Shown here: positions 24,215 through 32,533 of the stretch, in pieces | How positions within the stretch are numbered: position 1 is the first letter of the stretch | How the letters are laid out: every line of letters begins with the position of its first letter | Source: Actinomadura rudentiformis | Lineage (GTDB): Bacteria > Actinomycetota > Actinomycetes > Streptosporangiales > Streptosporangiaceae | DNA length: 64,000 nucleotides | Direction: 5' to 3' | Assembly: GCF_008923185.1 (NCBI RefSeq) | Contig: NZ_WBMT01000009.1 | Span: forward strand, 297,181-361,180 | Position numbers and translations under genes: made by a program | Notes under the pieces: generated by a model | Databases searched by the model: none | Told to the model about the DNA's origin: nothing | The model's input: only the letters and a program-made list of their open reading frames with translations

Positions 24215-25000
24215 TTGGGTCAGGAGTCACCGGTCGGGACGGAGTTCGCGCGTACCCGGGACATCGTCGTCATCGCGGCGCTCATGTTGCTGGTCGCCGC
24301 CGGGCTGGTGGTCGTCCTCATCCAGGCCTGGCCGCCGGGCGCCACCCGGATCGGCCAGGAGCCACCCGAGCACAAGGTCGTGCGGCTCTTCGGCTGGTCG
24401 CCGCGCGTCTCGCGGGAGACCAGCCTGTTCGTCATCGTGCTGGCGGCCGGCGCGATCGGCGGGACCGTGCACGCCCTGCGCTCGCTCTACTGGTACGTCG
24501 GCAACCGGACGCTCAAGCGCAGCTGGCTGATGATGTACCTGTTCCTGCCGTTCATCGGTGCGGCGCTCGGCCTCATCGTCTACCTGGTGCTGCGCGGCGG
24601 CCTGACCTCGCCCGCGGGCGGCTCCGCCGAGATCAACCCGTACGGCATCACCGCGATCGCGGCGCTGGTCGGGCTGTTCTCCCAGGAGACCGCCGAGAAG
24701 CTGCGCGCGGTCTTCGCGACGCTGTTCGCACCCGCGCAGGCCGGGCGGGACCAGGCGCTGCCGCCGCAGGTCCGGTCGATCGAGCCGGCCGCCGGGCCGG
24801 TCGGCGGCATGGTCACCCTGCACGGCGTCGGGCTCCGGTCGGCCACGTCCGTGCGGTTCGGGACGGCGGAGGCCCCGGCCACCGACGTGTCCGACGAGAT
24901 GGTGCGGGTCACCGTCCCGCCGGACGCCGCCAGCGGCCGTCCCGTGGTGGTCACGCCGGCGGGGTCGGCGGTCAGCCCGATGGAGTTCACCGTCGAGTGA
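24215..25000 (+). CDS. Membrane protein with C-terminal IPT/TIG domain
   Basis: Three transmembrane segments (IVVIAALMLLVAAGLVVVLI; SLFVIVLAAGAIGGTVHAL; WLMMYLFLPFIGAALGLIVYLVL) and a possible fourth (ITAIAALVGLF), then a C-terminal IPT/TIG immunoglobulin-like domain (PPQVRSIEPAAGPVGGMVTLHGVGLRSATSVRFGTAEAP...). The start is uncertain: TTG 24215 has GGAGG about ten bases upstream and gives 261 residues, while GTG 24128 or TTG 24107 would lengthen it with a Gly/Arg-rich stretch that looks non-coding. IPT domains mediate protein or ligand binding. Function unknown. Confidence 0.75.
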   Translation: MGQESPVGTEFARTRDIVVIAALMLLVAAGLVVVLIQAWPPGATRIGQEPPEHKVVRLFGWSPRVSRETSLFVIVLAAGAIGGTVHALRSLYWYVGNRTLKRSWLMMYLFLPFIGAALGLIVYLVLRGGLTSPAGGSAEINPYGITAIAALVGLFSQETAEKLRAVFATLFAPAQAGRDQALPPQVRSIEPAAGPVGGMVTLHGVGLRSATSVRFGTAEAPATDVSDEMVRVTVPPDAASGRPVVVTPAGSAVSPMEFTVE

Positions 25001-25042
25001 CCCGGTGATCGGCCGGCCGGTATCCGGTCAGAGGCGGCAGGG

Positions 25043-26533
25043 TCAGCGGTCACCCGGGGCGGGCCAGTGTTCGTGCCACATGTCCTGGACGGCACCCGGC
25101 AGCACCCTCGGCAGCTCGTGCACGATACGGCCGTCCTCCCTCTTCACCTCGACCAGGCCGAGCTCGTCGGCGGCCTTGGCCGCGCCGAGCTGGACGCTGG
25201 TCTCGTACGTGGCGCGGCGCAGGTCGTCGGGCCCCGCGACCAGACAGGTGAAGCGGTCACCCTTCATCGCCTCCGCCGGGATCGCCTGCCCGACCGCGAG
25301 GCTGTTGGAGACGACGACCCAGCTGCCCAGCATGGTCACCTCGCGCTCGGCGGCCTTGTGCTCCCAGCGGTGCTCCATGATGGGCTTGGAGAAGATCGGC
25401 ACGAGCAGGTGCGACACGCCGCAGGCGCGCAGCTCGCGTTCCCAGTCCATCGAGCGGGTCAGGTCCTCGCAGATGAGCACCGCGAGACGGCCGAGGTCGG
25501 CGTCCACCAGGCTCACCTTCGCGCCCGGGGCCATGTACTCCTCCGCCGGGCGGTCCGCCGGGGCGTTCGGCAGCCGCCACAGCTTGATCTGCCGGGAGTC
25601 CAGGATGAAGCAGGCCAGCTTGTCCTGGACGAGGATGTCCTCGCCGGTCCAGCGGTCGAGGAACACCGCGCGGTTGGGCGGCGGGTCGTCCCCGCCGAGC
25701 GGGCCGGTGCCCAGCAGCAGGTAGCGCAGCGGGCTGGCGCGGTCGGCGGTCTGCCAGATCAGATCCCGCCAGTGCTCCAGCAGGCCGTCGTCCAGCGTCG
25801 CCTCGGGCAGCACGGCCAGCCGCGCGCCCGACTCGTCCAGCCGGTCGAGGATCTGCTTGATCCGGCTGCGGAGAACGTCGGACCCGCGCGGGCGCAACCG
25901 GTAGACGGTCATCCCGTGGCGTTCCTCGAAGTCGACCTGGATGTCCTCGTACGACTCCAGGACCGGGGCGCAGGCGACGGGCACCGGCCGGTCGCGGTTG
26001 ACGTAGGCGTCCTTGGCGGGCGGGAGCACGCGGTGCTCGACCGTCTCCCACTGCTCGGGCTGCACGCGGTGGACGCCGAAGAACTCGTCTTTGCGGCGCA
26101 GCCCGATGGGCCGGCCCGGGTAGGCGCAGCGCGGCAGCAGCGCGCCCGCCGTCTCCTCCGGGTTGTTGAGGAGATGGTCGCGCTCGTATTCGGACCGGTA
26201 GGCGAGCCAGCTCATCGCGTTGTTCTGGTAGTACGGGCCGTACGGGTTGACGTGGGCGAGCGCGATGTCCAGGCCGAGCAGGATCGTGAAGCGGCCGCGG
26301 TGGCCGTCGCGGGCGATGATCCGTCCGACGTCCTCGGCGGCCAGCTCGCCGTACTCCAGCACCGCGTCGGAGATCTTGGTGGCGAGGTTCTGCACGGCGG
26401 GGTCGCCGTACCACTCCATGATCCGCCAGCCGCGGAAGAGCGAGTCGGGCAGCTCGTCGTAGAGGACGACGAAGAGGTCGGCGGGGTCTGCCGGGTAGGG
26501 CGCGACGGCGGGTGCCGTCAGCGGGTCCGTCAT
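25043..26533 (-). CDS. Nitrilase-superfamily (carbon-nitrogen hydrolase) protein with unknown N-terminal domain
   Basis: A 496-residue protein. The C-terminal half has the Glu-Lys-Cys triad of the nitrilase fold: Glu244 (AVLPEATLDDG), Lys305 (VQDKLACFILD) and Cys355 (AVLICEDLTRS). The first 200 residues do not match a family I recognise and include YYQNNAMSWLAYRSEYERDHLLNN. Nitrilase-fold domains hydrolyse amides or nitriles, or act as glutaminase-like parts of larger enzymes. Fusion to a large extra domain is unusual. The next gene upstream, divergent by 251 bases, encodes a winged-helix protein. ATG 26533 gives MTDPLTAPAVAP; longer upstream reading would run into low-quality sequence. Confidence 0.82.
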   Translation of the reverse strand: MTDPLTAPAVAPYPADPADLFVVLYDELPDSLFRGWRIMEWYGDPAVQNLATKISDAVLEYGELAAEDVGRIIARDGHRGRFTILLGLDIALAHVNPYGPYYQNNAMSWLAYRSEYERDHLLNNPEETAGALLPRCAYPGRPIGLRRKDEFFGVHRVQPEQWETVEHRVLPPAKDAYVNRDRPVPVACAPVLESYEDIQVDFEERHGMTVYRLRPRGSDVLRSRIKQILDRLDESGARLAVLPEATLDDGLLEHWRDLIWQTADRASPLRYLLLGTGPLGGDDPPPNRAVFLDRWTGEDILVQDKLACFILDSRQIKLWRLPNAPADRPAEEYMAPGAKVSLVDADLGRLAVLICEDLTRSMDWERELRACGVSHLLVPIFSKPIMEHRWEHKAAEREVTMLGSWVVVSNSLAVGQAIPAEAMKGDRFTCLVAGPDDLRRATYETSVQLGAAKAADELGLVEVKREDGRIVHELPRVLPGAVQDMWHEHWPAPGDR

Positions 26534-26784
26534 GGTGGTGCGTCCGGGGGGTCGGGATGGGAGGGGAGCGGAGCGGAGGTCACCGTTGGTCGCTCGATGG
26601 TAACTCTCACCGACGAGGGTCCTCAGTGTCATGTGATGCAGAACCGCCGCCAGAAGTTGCCGACCCTGGTCACAGCGATGTCGGGAAATGCCACAAAGGA
26701 TCAGTGTGCCATCACTTGACATTCACTTGGCATGGCCGCACTCTGGGAAATGTCCGGCTTCAGTCGACCCGCCAGAGGTGAGCC

Positions 26785-27582
26785 GTGGACGACGAACTGA
26801 GCGTGACCCGACAGCGCGGGCAGCGAGCCCAGCATGCTCAAGGCCGGAGCCGCCGCGCCGAGGCGCGGCGCATCCTCGACTCGATGGAGCACGCCAAGTC
26901 CGTTACCGACGGGCATTTCAGCGCCCTCGGCATGCTCATCACCGACGCCTCCCTGAGCGCCGACGAGGCCGCGCTCATCGAGGTCAAGGACGGGCTGCAG
27001 TGGCTCCACCGCAGCCACTATCTCGACGTGCCCGCGTTCGACGGCGAACGCCGCGAGCAGCGCGGCCGCATCCTCGGGCTCATCGACTGTGTGCACTGGG
27101 CGCTCCGGCGGCTGCCGTCGGGCCTGCAGCTCGGGCTCCAGCCGGGCGGTCACGCCGCCAAGTTCCTCGTCGCCGTGGCGACCGACCCGGGCCTGTCCAA
27201 CCAGGACCTCGCCTCCCGCCTGGGCGCCGACGAGACCGAGGTGAGCCGGGTGGGCCGCCGCCTCCTGTCGGCGGGCGTCGTGTGGAAGCGCAAGGAGTGG
27301 CGGCGCAACTGCTGGGACATCACCCCGCGCGGCCGCGAATACCTGGAGACCGCGGGCCTGCTCGACGAGACCCCGGCCGGCGACGCCCGGCGCGACGCGG
27401 CGACGGCGGCAGCGGTCGCCCGGCCCGACGAACCCTCCCGCCGGCCCGTCCGATCATCGGAGTCGACCGCCGACCGCCGCCGCCGCGAGGCGGAGCCGCC
27501 CCATAAGCCGGGTGGCCCTCGTAAGGCGGATGCGCCGCGTAAGCCCGACGACCCCGACCGGCCCACCCGCCGCCGCGGTTGA
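26785..27582 (+). CDS. Winged-helix DNA-binding protein with basic disordered tail
   Basis: A 265-residue protein, GTG start with GAGGTG upstream. Residues about 125-195 form a winged helix-turn-helix (KFLVAVATDPGLSNQDLASRLGADETEVSRVGRRLLSAGVVWKRKEWRRNCWDITPRGREYL), similar to MarR-like or uncharacterised wHTH regulators. The N-terminal 120 residues are helical (GMLITDASLSADEAALIEVKDGLQWLHRSH). The last 75 residues are a Pro/Arg/Ala-rich disordered tail (PSRRPVRSSESTADRRRREAEPP). Divergent from the nitrilase-like gene, which it may regulate. No family name can be given. Confidence 0.75.
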   Translation: MDDELSVTRQRGQRAQHAQGRSRRAEARRILDSMEHAKSVTDGHFSALGMLITDASLSADEAALIEVKDGLQWLHRSHYLDVPAFDGERREQRGRILGLIDCVHWALRRLPSGLQLGLQPGGHAAKFLVAVATDPGLSNQDLASRLGADETEVSRVGRRLLSAGVVWKRKEWRRNCWDITPRGREYLETAGLLDETPAGDARRDAATAAAVARPDEPSRRPVRSSESTADRRRREAEPPHKPGGPRKADAPRKPDDPDRPTRRRG

Positions 27583-27626
27583 ATCACTCCTTCCCCCGAA
27601 GGTCGCCGCGAAGGGCCTGATCGGCG

Positions 27627-28496
27627 TCAGCGGGCGCCGGTGCTGAGGAGTTCGACCAGGCGGGCGAGGCCGTCCGCGCCGTGCCCCTCGGCCACCGCAC
27701 GGTCGAGCAACGCCTGGAACGGGATGAGGAGCTCCGGGCTGACGCCCTGCTCCCTGCTGGCCTCGATGAGGTTGGGGAAGCCCGCTGCGTTGTTGGTGAG
27801 GCTGGAGACGTCCGTCAGGTAGTCGCCGGAGTCGATGTGCTCCGCCTGCCTTGGGAGGCCCGCCATCATCGCGGTCACCCAGGAGTGCACCATGGGCGTG
27901 GACTCCGACGCCTTGACGCCCTCCGTACGCAGGAGCGCTATCGCCTGGTAGTAGCCCGCGAACATGCCGTACATCGCGCTCAGCAGGCCCAGGTCATAGA
28001 GCGCCGCCAGGCCCGGGTCCGTGCCGACGTACTGCGCCGTGCCCAGGCTGCCGAGCTGGTGCTCGTACGTGTCGAACGCGCGCCGCGATCCGCTGTAGAG
28101 GATCAGTGCCTCCGGCTGGGAGATCATCGGCGGGACGGCCATGATGCCGCCGTCCACGTACTCGCCGCCGCGTGCCGTCACCAGTTCCGCCAGCTCGCGC
28201 GCCTGGCGGGGCGTTCCGTTGGTGAGGTTGACGATGACGCGGCCGGCCAGCGTGTCACCGGCGGCCGTCAGGACCTCCCGCACGTTCTCGTTCACCGAAA
28301 GGCAGAGGACGACCAGCGGGCCGGCGGCGATCGCGTCGCCGGCCGTGTCCGCCCGGGTCGCCCCCTTGGCCACGAGGGCATCGGCCTTGTGCGCCGACCG
28401 GTTCCAGACGGTGGTGGCGTGGCCGTTCTTGAGGAACGCCTCGGCCAGCGCAGTTCCCATCAGTCCCAGGCCCATGACCGTCACGGTGTTCGTCAT
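27627..28496 (-). CDS. NADPH-dependent imine reductase-like / beta-hydroxyacid dehydrogenase-family oxidoreductase
   Basis: A 289-residue enzyme. An N-terminal Rossmann fold with VMGLGLMGTALAEAFLKNGH and WNRSAHKADALVAKGA (NADPH preference) is followed by LVVLCLSVNENVREVL and a helical C-terminal dimerisation domain (GLAALYDLGLLSAMYGMFAGYYQAIALL) characteristic of imine reductases rather than 6-phosphogluconate or hydroxyisobutyrate dehydrogenases. The probable role is reduction of cyclic imines or similar, substrate unknown. ATG 28496 follows AAGGAG at 9 bases. The reading frame upstream of 28496 continues antisense over the SARP gene and is not coding. Divergent from the SARP regulator (111-base gap). 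Confidence 0.85.
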   Translation of the reverse strand: MTNTVTVMGLGLMGTALAEAFLKNGHATTVWNRSAHKADALVAKGATRADTAGDAIAAGPLVVLCLSVNENVREVLTAAGDTLAGRVIVNLTNGTPRQARELAELVTARGGEYVDGGIMAVPPMISQPEALILYSGSRRAFDTYEHQLGSLGTAQYVGTDPGLAALYDLGLLSAMYGMFAGYYQAIALLRTEGVKASESTPMVHSWVTAMMAGLPRQAEHIDSGDYLTDVSSLTNNAAGFPNLIEASREQGVSPELLIPFQALLDRAVAEGHGADGLARLVELLSTGAR

Positions 28497-28607
28497 TGCG
28501 AATCTCCTTTGATCAGTGGCGTTCGTTCGTTCGCCGCCGGACCCACCTTGGGCGAGCGCGCTTCGGGTGGGATTCGGGTGCCCTTCGGCTGCCATACGGT
28601 GAGTGAC

Positions 28608-31600
28608 ATGCGCTTCGGGGTGCTCGGTCCGCTGGAGGTGTGGACGGACGGCGGCGAGCGGGTGCGGGTCCCGGACCTCAAGGTCCGCGCCTTGCTGGCC
28701 GATCTGCTGGTGCACCAGGGACGTGCGGTGCCGGCCGACCGGCTGATCGACGATCTGTGGGGAGACCAGCTTCCGGCCAACCCGGCGGCGACGTTGCAGG
28801 CACGGGTGTCGCAGCTGCGCAAGGTCCTGGCCGGAGCCGAGGACGGAGCCCGGGCCCTGGTCGTCTCGCGGCTGCCGGGTTATGCGTTGCGGATCGAGGC
28901 CGGGGCCCTGGACGCGGAACGGTTCGAGGAACTGGTCGAGCGGGCGCGCAAGACAGGGGATCCGCGGGCCTGGGGAGAAGCGCTCGCGCTCTGGCGCGGC
29001 GACGCGTACGCCGACTTCGGTGACGCCGAGTTCGCGCGCACCGAGATCGACCGGCTTGAGGAGTTGCGGCTGACCGCGATCGAAGAGTGGTCCGAGACCA
29101 CGTTCGAGAACGGCTCCATGAGTGATCCCATGACCGGTTCCGGGACTGGCTTCGGAACGGCTTTCGGAACGGCCGAGTTCGGTGCCCTGGTCGCCGCGCA
29201 TCCATTGCGTGAACGGCTGCGCGCCGCGTACATGCGCGCCCTCTACCGTGCGGGCCGCCAGAGTGAGGCGCTCGCGAGCTTCCAGGACTTGCGGGAGCGG
29301 CTGCGTGACGAGCTCGGCCTCGATCCCGGCCCGGAGCTCGTCGCCCTCCAGCGGTCGATCCTCCACCACGAGGCGCGTGCCCGGACGAACCTGCCCGCGC
29401 CGGTCAGCGAGCTGGTGGGCAGGGCCGAGGCCGTGCGCGACGTGCGGGCGCTGCTCCGCAAGGGGCGTCTCGTCACGCTCACAGGTCCGGGTGGTGTGGG
29501 CAAGACCCGCCTGGCTGTGGAGAGTGCGCGCGGGCTGGAGGAGGAGTACGCGGACGGTGTCCGTCTGATCGAACTGACGGCCCTCGGTGACCCGTCCGTG
29601 GAGGGCGCGGCGTCCGCCGTGGCCGCGAGCCTCGGGTTGCGGGACGAGGCCGCCGTACGCTCCGCACCCGCCGCCCGGCTCCTCGACGCTCTCGCCGGGC
29701 GGCGGATGTTGCTGATCCTCGACAACTGCGAGCACGTGATCGAGCCGGTCGCCGCGCTGGCCGCTCAGATGTTGCCCGCCGCGCCGGAGGTGCGCCTGCT
29801 GGCCACGAGCCAGGAGCCGCTGGGCATCTCCGGCGAGCAGGTGTGGTCCGTTCCGCCGCTGGAGACGCCGTCGGCGGTCGAGCTCTTCGTGACGCGGGCG
29901 GCGGCCGCCGCTCCCGGGTTCGGGCTGGGACCCGGCGACGCCGAGGCCGTCGCCGCCATCTGCCGCCGCCTCGACGGCCTCCCGCTGGCCCTGGAGCTCG
30001 CCGCCACCAGGGTCCGCGCGATGGACGTGGCAGAGCTGGCCGACCGCCTGCACGACCGGTTCCGGCTGCTGTCGGCGGGACGGCGCGACGCCCCGGCCCG
30101 CCAGCGCACGCTCCGGGCCATGATCGACTGGAGCTGGGAGCCGCTGAGCGAGCCCGAACGGGCCGTCCTGCGCCGCCTGGCCGTGCATGTGGACGGCTGC
30201 ACGCTGGAGGCGGCCGAGCAGGTCTGCGCCGGCGACGGGATCGAGCCGGGGGAGGTCCTCGACCTGCTCGCGCGGCTCGTCGACCGGTCACTGGTGGTCC
30301 GGGCGGACGGACGGTACCGCCTGCTGGAGTCCGTCGCCGCGTACTGCGCCGAACGCCTGGAGGAAGTGGGCGAGCGGACGGCGGTGCTGCGGCGGCGCGA
30401 CCGCTACTACACCGAACTGGCCGAACGAGCGGAGCCGCACCTGCGGGGACGTGACCAGCGGCGATGGCTGGACCGGCTGAACGCCGAGACCGCCAACCTG
30501 CGTGCGGTCATCCGGGAGAGCGAGCCGGAAACGGCGTTGCGGCTGGTGAACGCGCTGACCTGGTACTGGTTCCTGAGTGGGCGCCTGGACGAGGCGCGCC
30601 GGGTGCTGACCTCGGTGCTGTCCAGAGCGGCCAACAGTGAGGGCGGCCCTGCTTCCGCCCGCGGGAGGGCGTCCGCGTGGCTGGCCGGTTTCACGATGCT
30701 GGAGGGCGAGGGCGCCGACCGCACCGACCTGACCGAACAGGCCCTCGATGGCCTGTGCGAAAGGCGCGCTGAAGTGGAATGGCTGCTGGGCTTCGTCCGG
30801 ACAGGCTTCGGTGACGTCCCCGCGATCGACGAGTTGCTCACGCGCGCCCTGGCGGGCTTCACAGCTGACGGCGACCGTTGGGGGCAGGCCGCCGTTCTGG
30901 TCACGCGGGCGGGCCAGGCCATGGCCCGCGGCGAGCTCGCCGCGGTGTCGCGTGACGGCGAGCAGGCCATGGGGTTGTTCCGGGATGCCGGCGACCGCTG
31001 GGGACTCCTCCAGGCGACCGAGGTGCTCGGCGTGCTGGCGGAGGCCGTCGGCGACTACGAAAGGGCCGCGCAGCTGCATCGCGACGGGCTGGCCATGGCC
31101 GAGGAGCTCGGATCGTACGCCGAGGTCTCGTACAAGCTCTCCCGGCTCGGCCGGATCGCGCTCCTGAGCGGCGACCACGCCGAGGCCGCGGAGCTGCACG
31201 AACGCGCCAGGCAGATCGCCGCTGAGCAGTCGCACAAGCGGATGGAGCAGTTCGCCGAGATCGGCCTGGCCCTGGTGGCCCGGCGCCGCGGTGATCTGGA
31301 CGCAGCTGAACGGTATCTGCGCACGTGGGTCGGCTGGATCCGGGAGGTGGACGGCGCTCCGGGCCTGGCATTCGTGCTCGCCGAACTCGGCTTCGTCGCC
31401 GAGCAACGCGGCGACGCGCGGAGAGCGGCGGAACTCCACTCCGAAGGGCTCGCCGCCGCCCGTTCGACCGGCAATCCCCGCGCGGTCGCGCTCGCCCTCG
31501 AAGGCCTGGCCGGAGCCGCCGCACTCGATGGGAGGGCGGCTGAGGCCGCGCGCCTCCTCGGCGAGGCCGCCGCCGCCCGCGCCGCGGCCGGTGCCTCCCT

Positions 31601-31730
31601 TCCTCCGGCCGAACGTGGTGACGTCGACCGGATCACGGCAGTCGTGCGGGGCATCCTCGGTGAGGAGGATTTCCACTCCGCATTCACCGGCGGCTTTGCA
31701 TCAGGGCGGACGCCTTCCGCGACTGCTTGA
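28608..31730 (+). CDS. SARP/BTAD regulator with NB-ARC ATPase and TPR repeats (AfsR-like)
   Basis: A 1040-residue transcription regulator. Order: OmpR/PhoB-type winged helix (1-95, MRFGVLGPLEVWTDGGERVRVPDLKVRALLADLL), BTAD helical domain (about 100-250, with ALVAAHPLRERLRAAYMRALYRAGRQSEAL), NB-ARC with Walker A GPGGVGKTR near 294, Walker B MLLILDNCE, then TPR repeats to the end. A low-complexity insert (GSMSDPMTGSGTGFGTAFGT) breaks the BTAD domain near 166-185. AfsR-type proteins activate secondary metabolism; no cluster for them to control is visible here. ATG 28608 is chosen from the typical SARP N-terminus. The last 47 bases overlap the convergent ferritin-like gene. Confidence 0.93.
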   Translation: MRFGVLGPLEVWTDGGERVRVPDLKVRALLADLLVHQGRAVPADRLIDDLWGDQLPANPAATLQARVSQLRKVLAGAEDGARALVVSRLPGYALRIEAGALDAERFEELVERARKTGDPRAWGEALALWRGDAYADFGDAEFARTEIDRLEELRLTAIEEWSETTFENGSMSDPMTGSGTGFGTAFGTAEFGALVAAHPLRERLRAAYMRALYRAGRQSEALASFQDLRERLRDELGLDPGPELVALQRSILHHEARARTNLPAPVSELVGRAEAVRDVRALLRKGRLVTLTGPGGVGKTRLAVESARGLEEEYADGVRLIELTALGDPSVEGAASAVAASLGLRDEAAVRSAPAARLLDALAGRRMLLILDNCEHVIEPVAALAAQMLPAAPEVRLLATSQEPLGISGEQVWSVPPLETPSAVELFVTRAAAAAPGFGLGPGDAEAVAAICRRLDGLPLALELAATRVRAMDVAELADRLHDRFRLLSAGRRDAPARQRTLRAMIDWSWEPLSEPERAVLRRLAVHVDGCTLEAAEQVCAGDGIEPGEVLDLLARLVDRSLVVRADGRYRLLESVAAYCAERLEEVGERTAVLRRRDRYYTELAERAEPHLRGRDQRRWLDRLNAETANLRAVIRESEPETALRLVNALTWYWFLSGRLDEARRVLTSVLSRAANSEGGPASARGRASAWLAGFTMLEGEGADRTDLTEQALDGLCERRAEVEWLLGFVRTGFGDVPAIDELLTRALAGFTADGDRWGQAAVLVTRAGQAMARGELAAVSRDGEQAMGLFRDAGDRWGLLQATEVLGVLAEAVGDYERAAQLHRDGLAMAEELGSYAEVSYKLSRLGRIALLSGDHAEAAELHERARQIAAEQSHKRMEQFAEIGLALVARRRGDLDAAERYLRTWVGWIREVDGAPGLAFVLAELGFVAEQRGDARRAAELHSEGLAAARSTGNPRAVALALEGLAGAAALDGRAAEAARLLGEAAAARAAAGASLPPAERGDVDRITAVVRGILGEEDFHSAFTGGFASGRTPSATA

Positions 31731-32388
31731 CGACGTCGGTGACGAAGCGGCGCCGCGTCACGCCCAGCGTTCCGAGTGCGCGCCCGTGGTCGACGGCGAC
31801 GACGATCGCGGCGCCGAACAGCAACACCCGCCAAAGAGCGATGATTGTCCGGTTGGTCTTTCGCAATCGGTCGCAATGGAACGGGATGTGCCGTTCTTCG
31901 TCCGTGTGGAGGCGGCGCGCGACCTCGGCCGTCAAAGGGTCGCCCGTACCGTCCCGGAGGGCTCGGTAATAGCGCAGCGCGACGAGCTCGGCGACCATCA
32001 GCACGAGCAGTTCGACCCGCAGGCCCATGGCCCGCCGCAGCTTCACGAAGATCACGTCGCTCCAGTGACGGGAGATGGTCGGTGCTCCCGCCGCGTGCAG
32101 GAGCAGTCCCAGCAGACGCGCATGGTTCTTCTCCTCGGCGATGAAGAGCCTGATCGCCGCCGAGTAGTCGGCGTCCCCTGCCCGGTCCGCCTTGCGGATC
32201 AGGTTGGCGCCGTCCCCGGCCTCGCCGACCTGCATGCGCTGGAGGCTGCGGACGAGCGCCGCGTTCAGCCGGGCACCGCGGGCCCAGTCGGGGTCCGGCG
32301 TCCGTTTGCGAGCTGCCGCCTCGTCCTCGAACCGCTGCCGCCAGCCGAGCACTTTCCGCGTGTTCGTGAGTTCTGTGGAAACCGGCAT
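31684..32388 (-). CDS. Ferritin-like diiron protein with C-terminal membrane segment
   Basis: A 234-residue protein with diiron-type signatures: EEKNH (Glu85/Glu86, His89), a mid-helix Glu134 (VAELVALRYYRAL), and DEERH (Glu164/Glu165, His167). The spacing fits a four-helix bundle. Residues about 180-200 (TIIALWRVLLFGAAIVVAVDH) are hydrophobic and may form a membrane or additional helix. Possible roles include iron handling, peroxide protection or an oxygenase; sequence cannot choose. It overlaps the SARP gene tail by 47 bases in convergent orientation. Confidence 0.75.
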   Translation of the reverse strand: MPVSTELTNTRKVLGWRQRFEDEAAARKRTPDPDWARGARLNAALVRSLQRMQVGEAGDGANLIRKADRAGDADYSAAIRLFIAEEKNHARLLGLLLHAAGAPTISRHWSDVIFVKLRRAMGLRVELLVLMVAELVALRYYRALRDGTGDPLTAEVARRLHTDEERHIPFHCDRLRKTNRTIIALWRVLLFGAAIVVAVDHGRALGTLGVTRRRFVTDVVKQSRKASALMQSRR

Positions 32389-32533
32389 GGCGTCCTCCCG
32401 ATGAGTCGATTCCCGATGAGCCGTTGCCGGTCCTACTCAAGAGGTCATATGTGGAGCGCTCGCCGCCGAATCGTGGAGGGACTGTGCAGAAATTCGTTTC
32501 TGTTCGATTGGCGAAGTCGGTCATGCTGTCGGA

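Noticed and set aside
26716..26721. TTGACA as a -35 box for the winged-helix gene
   Set aside because: No TANNNT hexamer at 16-19 bases downstream.
28497..30188. Long in-frame extension of the imine-reductase-like gene
   Set aside because: It is antisense to the SARP gene and lacks family similarity; AAGGAG before ATG 28496 decides the start.
28608..31730. A secondary-metabolite gene cluster around the SARP regulator
   Set aside because: Neighbours are unrelated single genes; no synthase, ketosynthase or NRPS module is visible.
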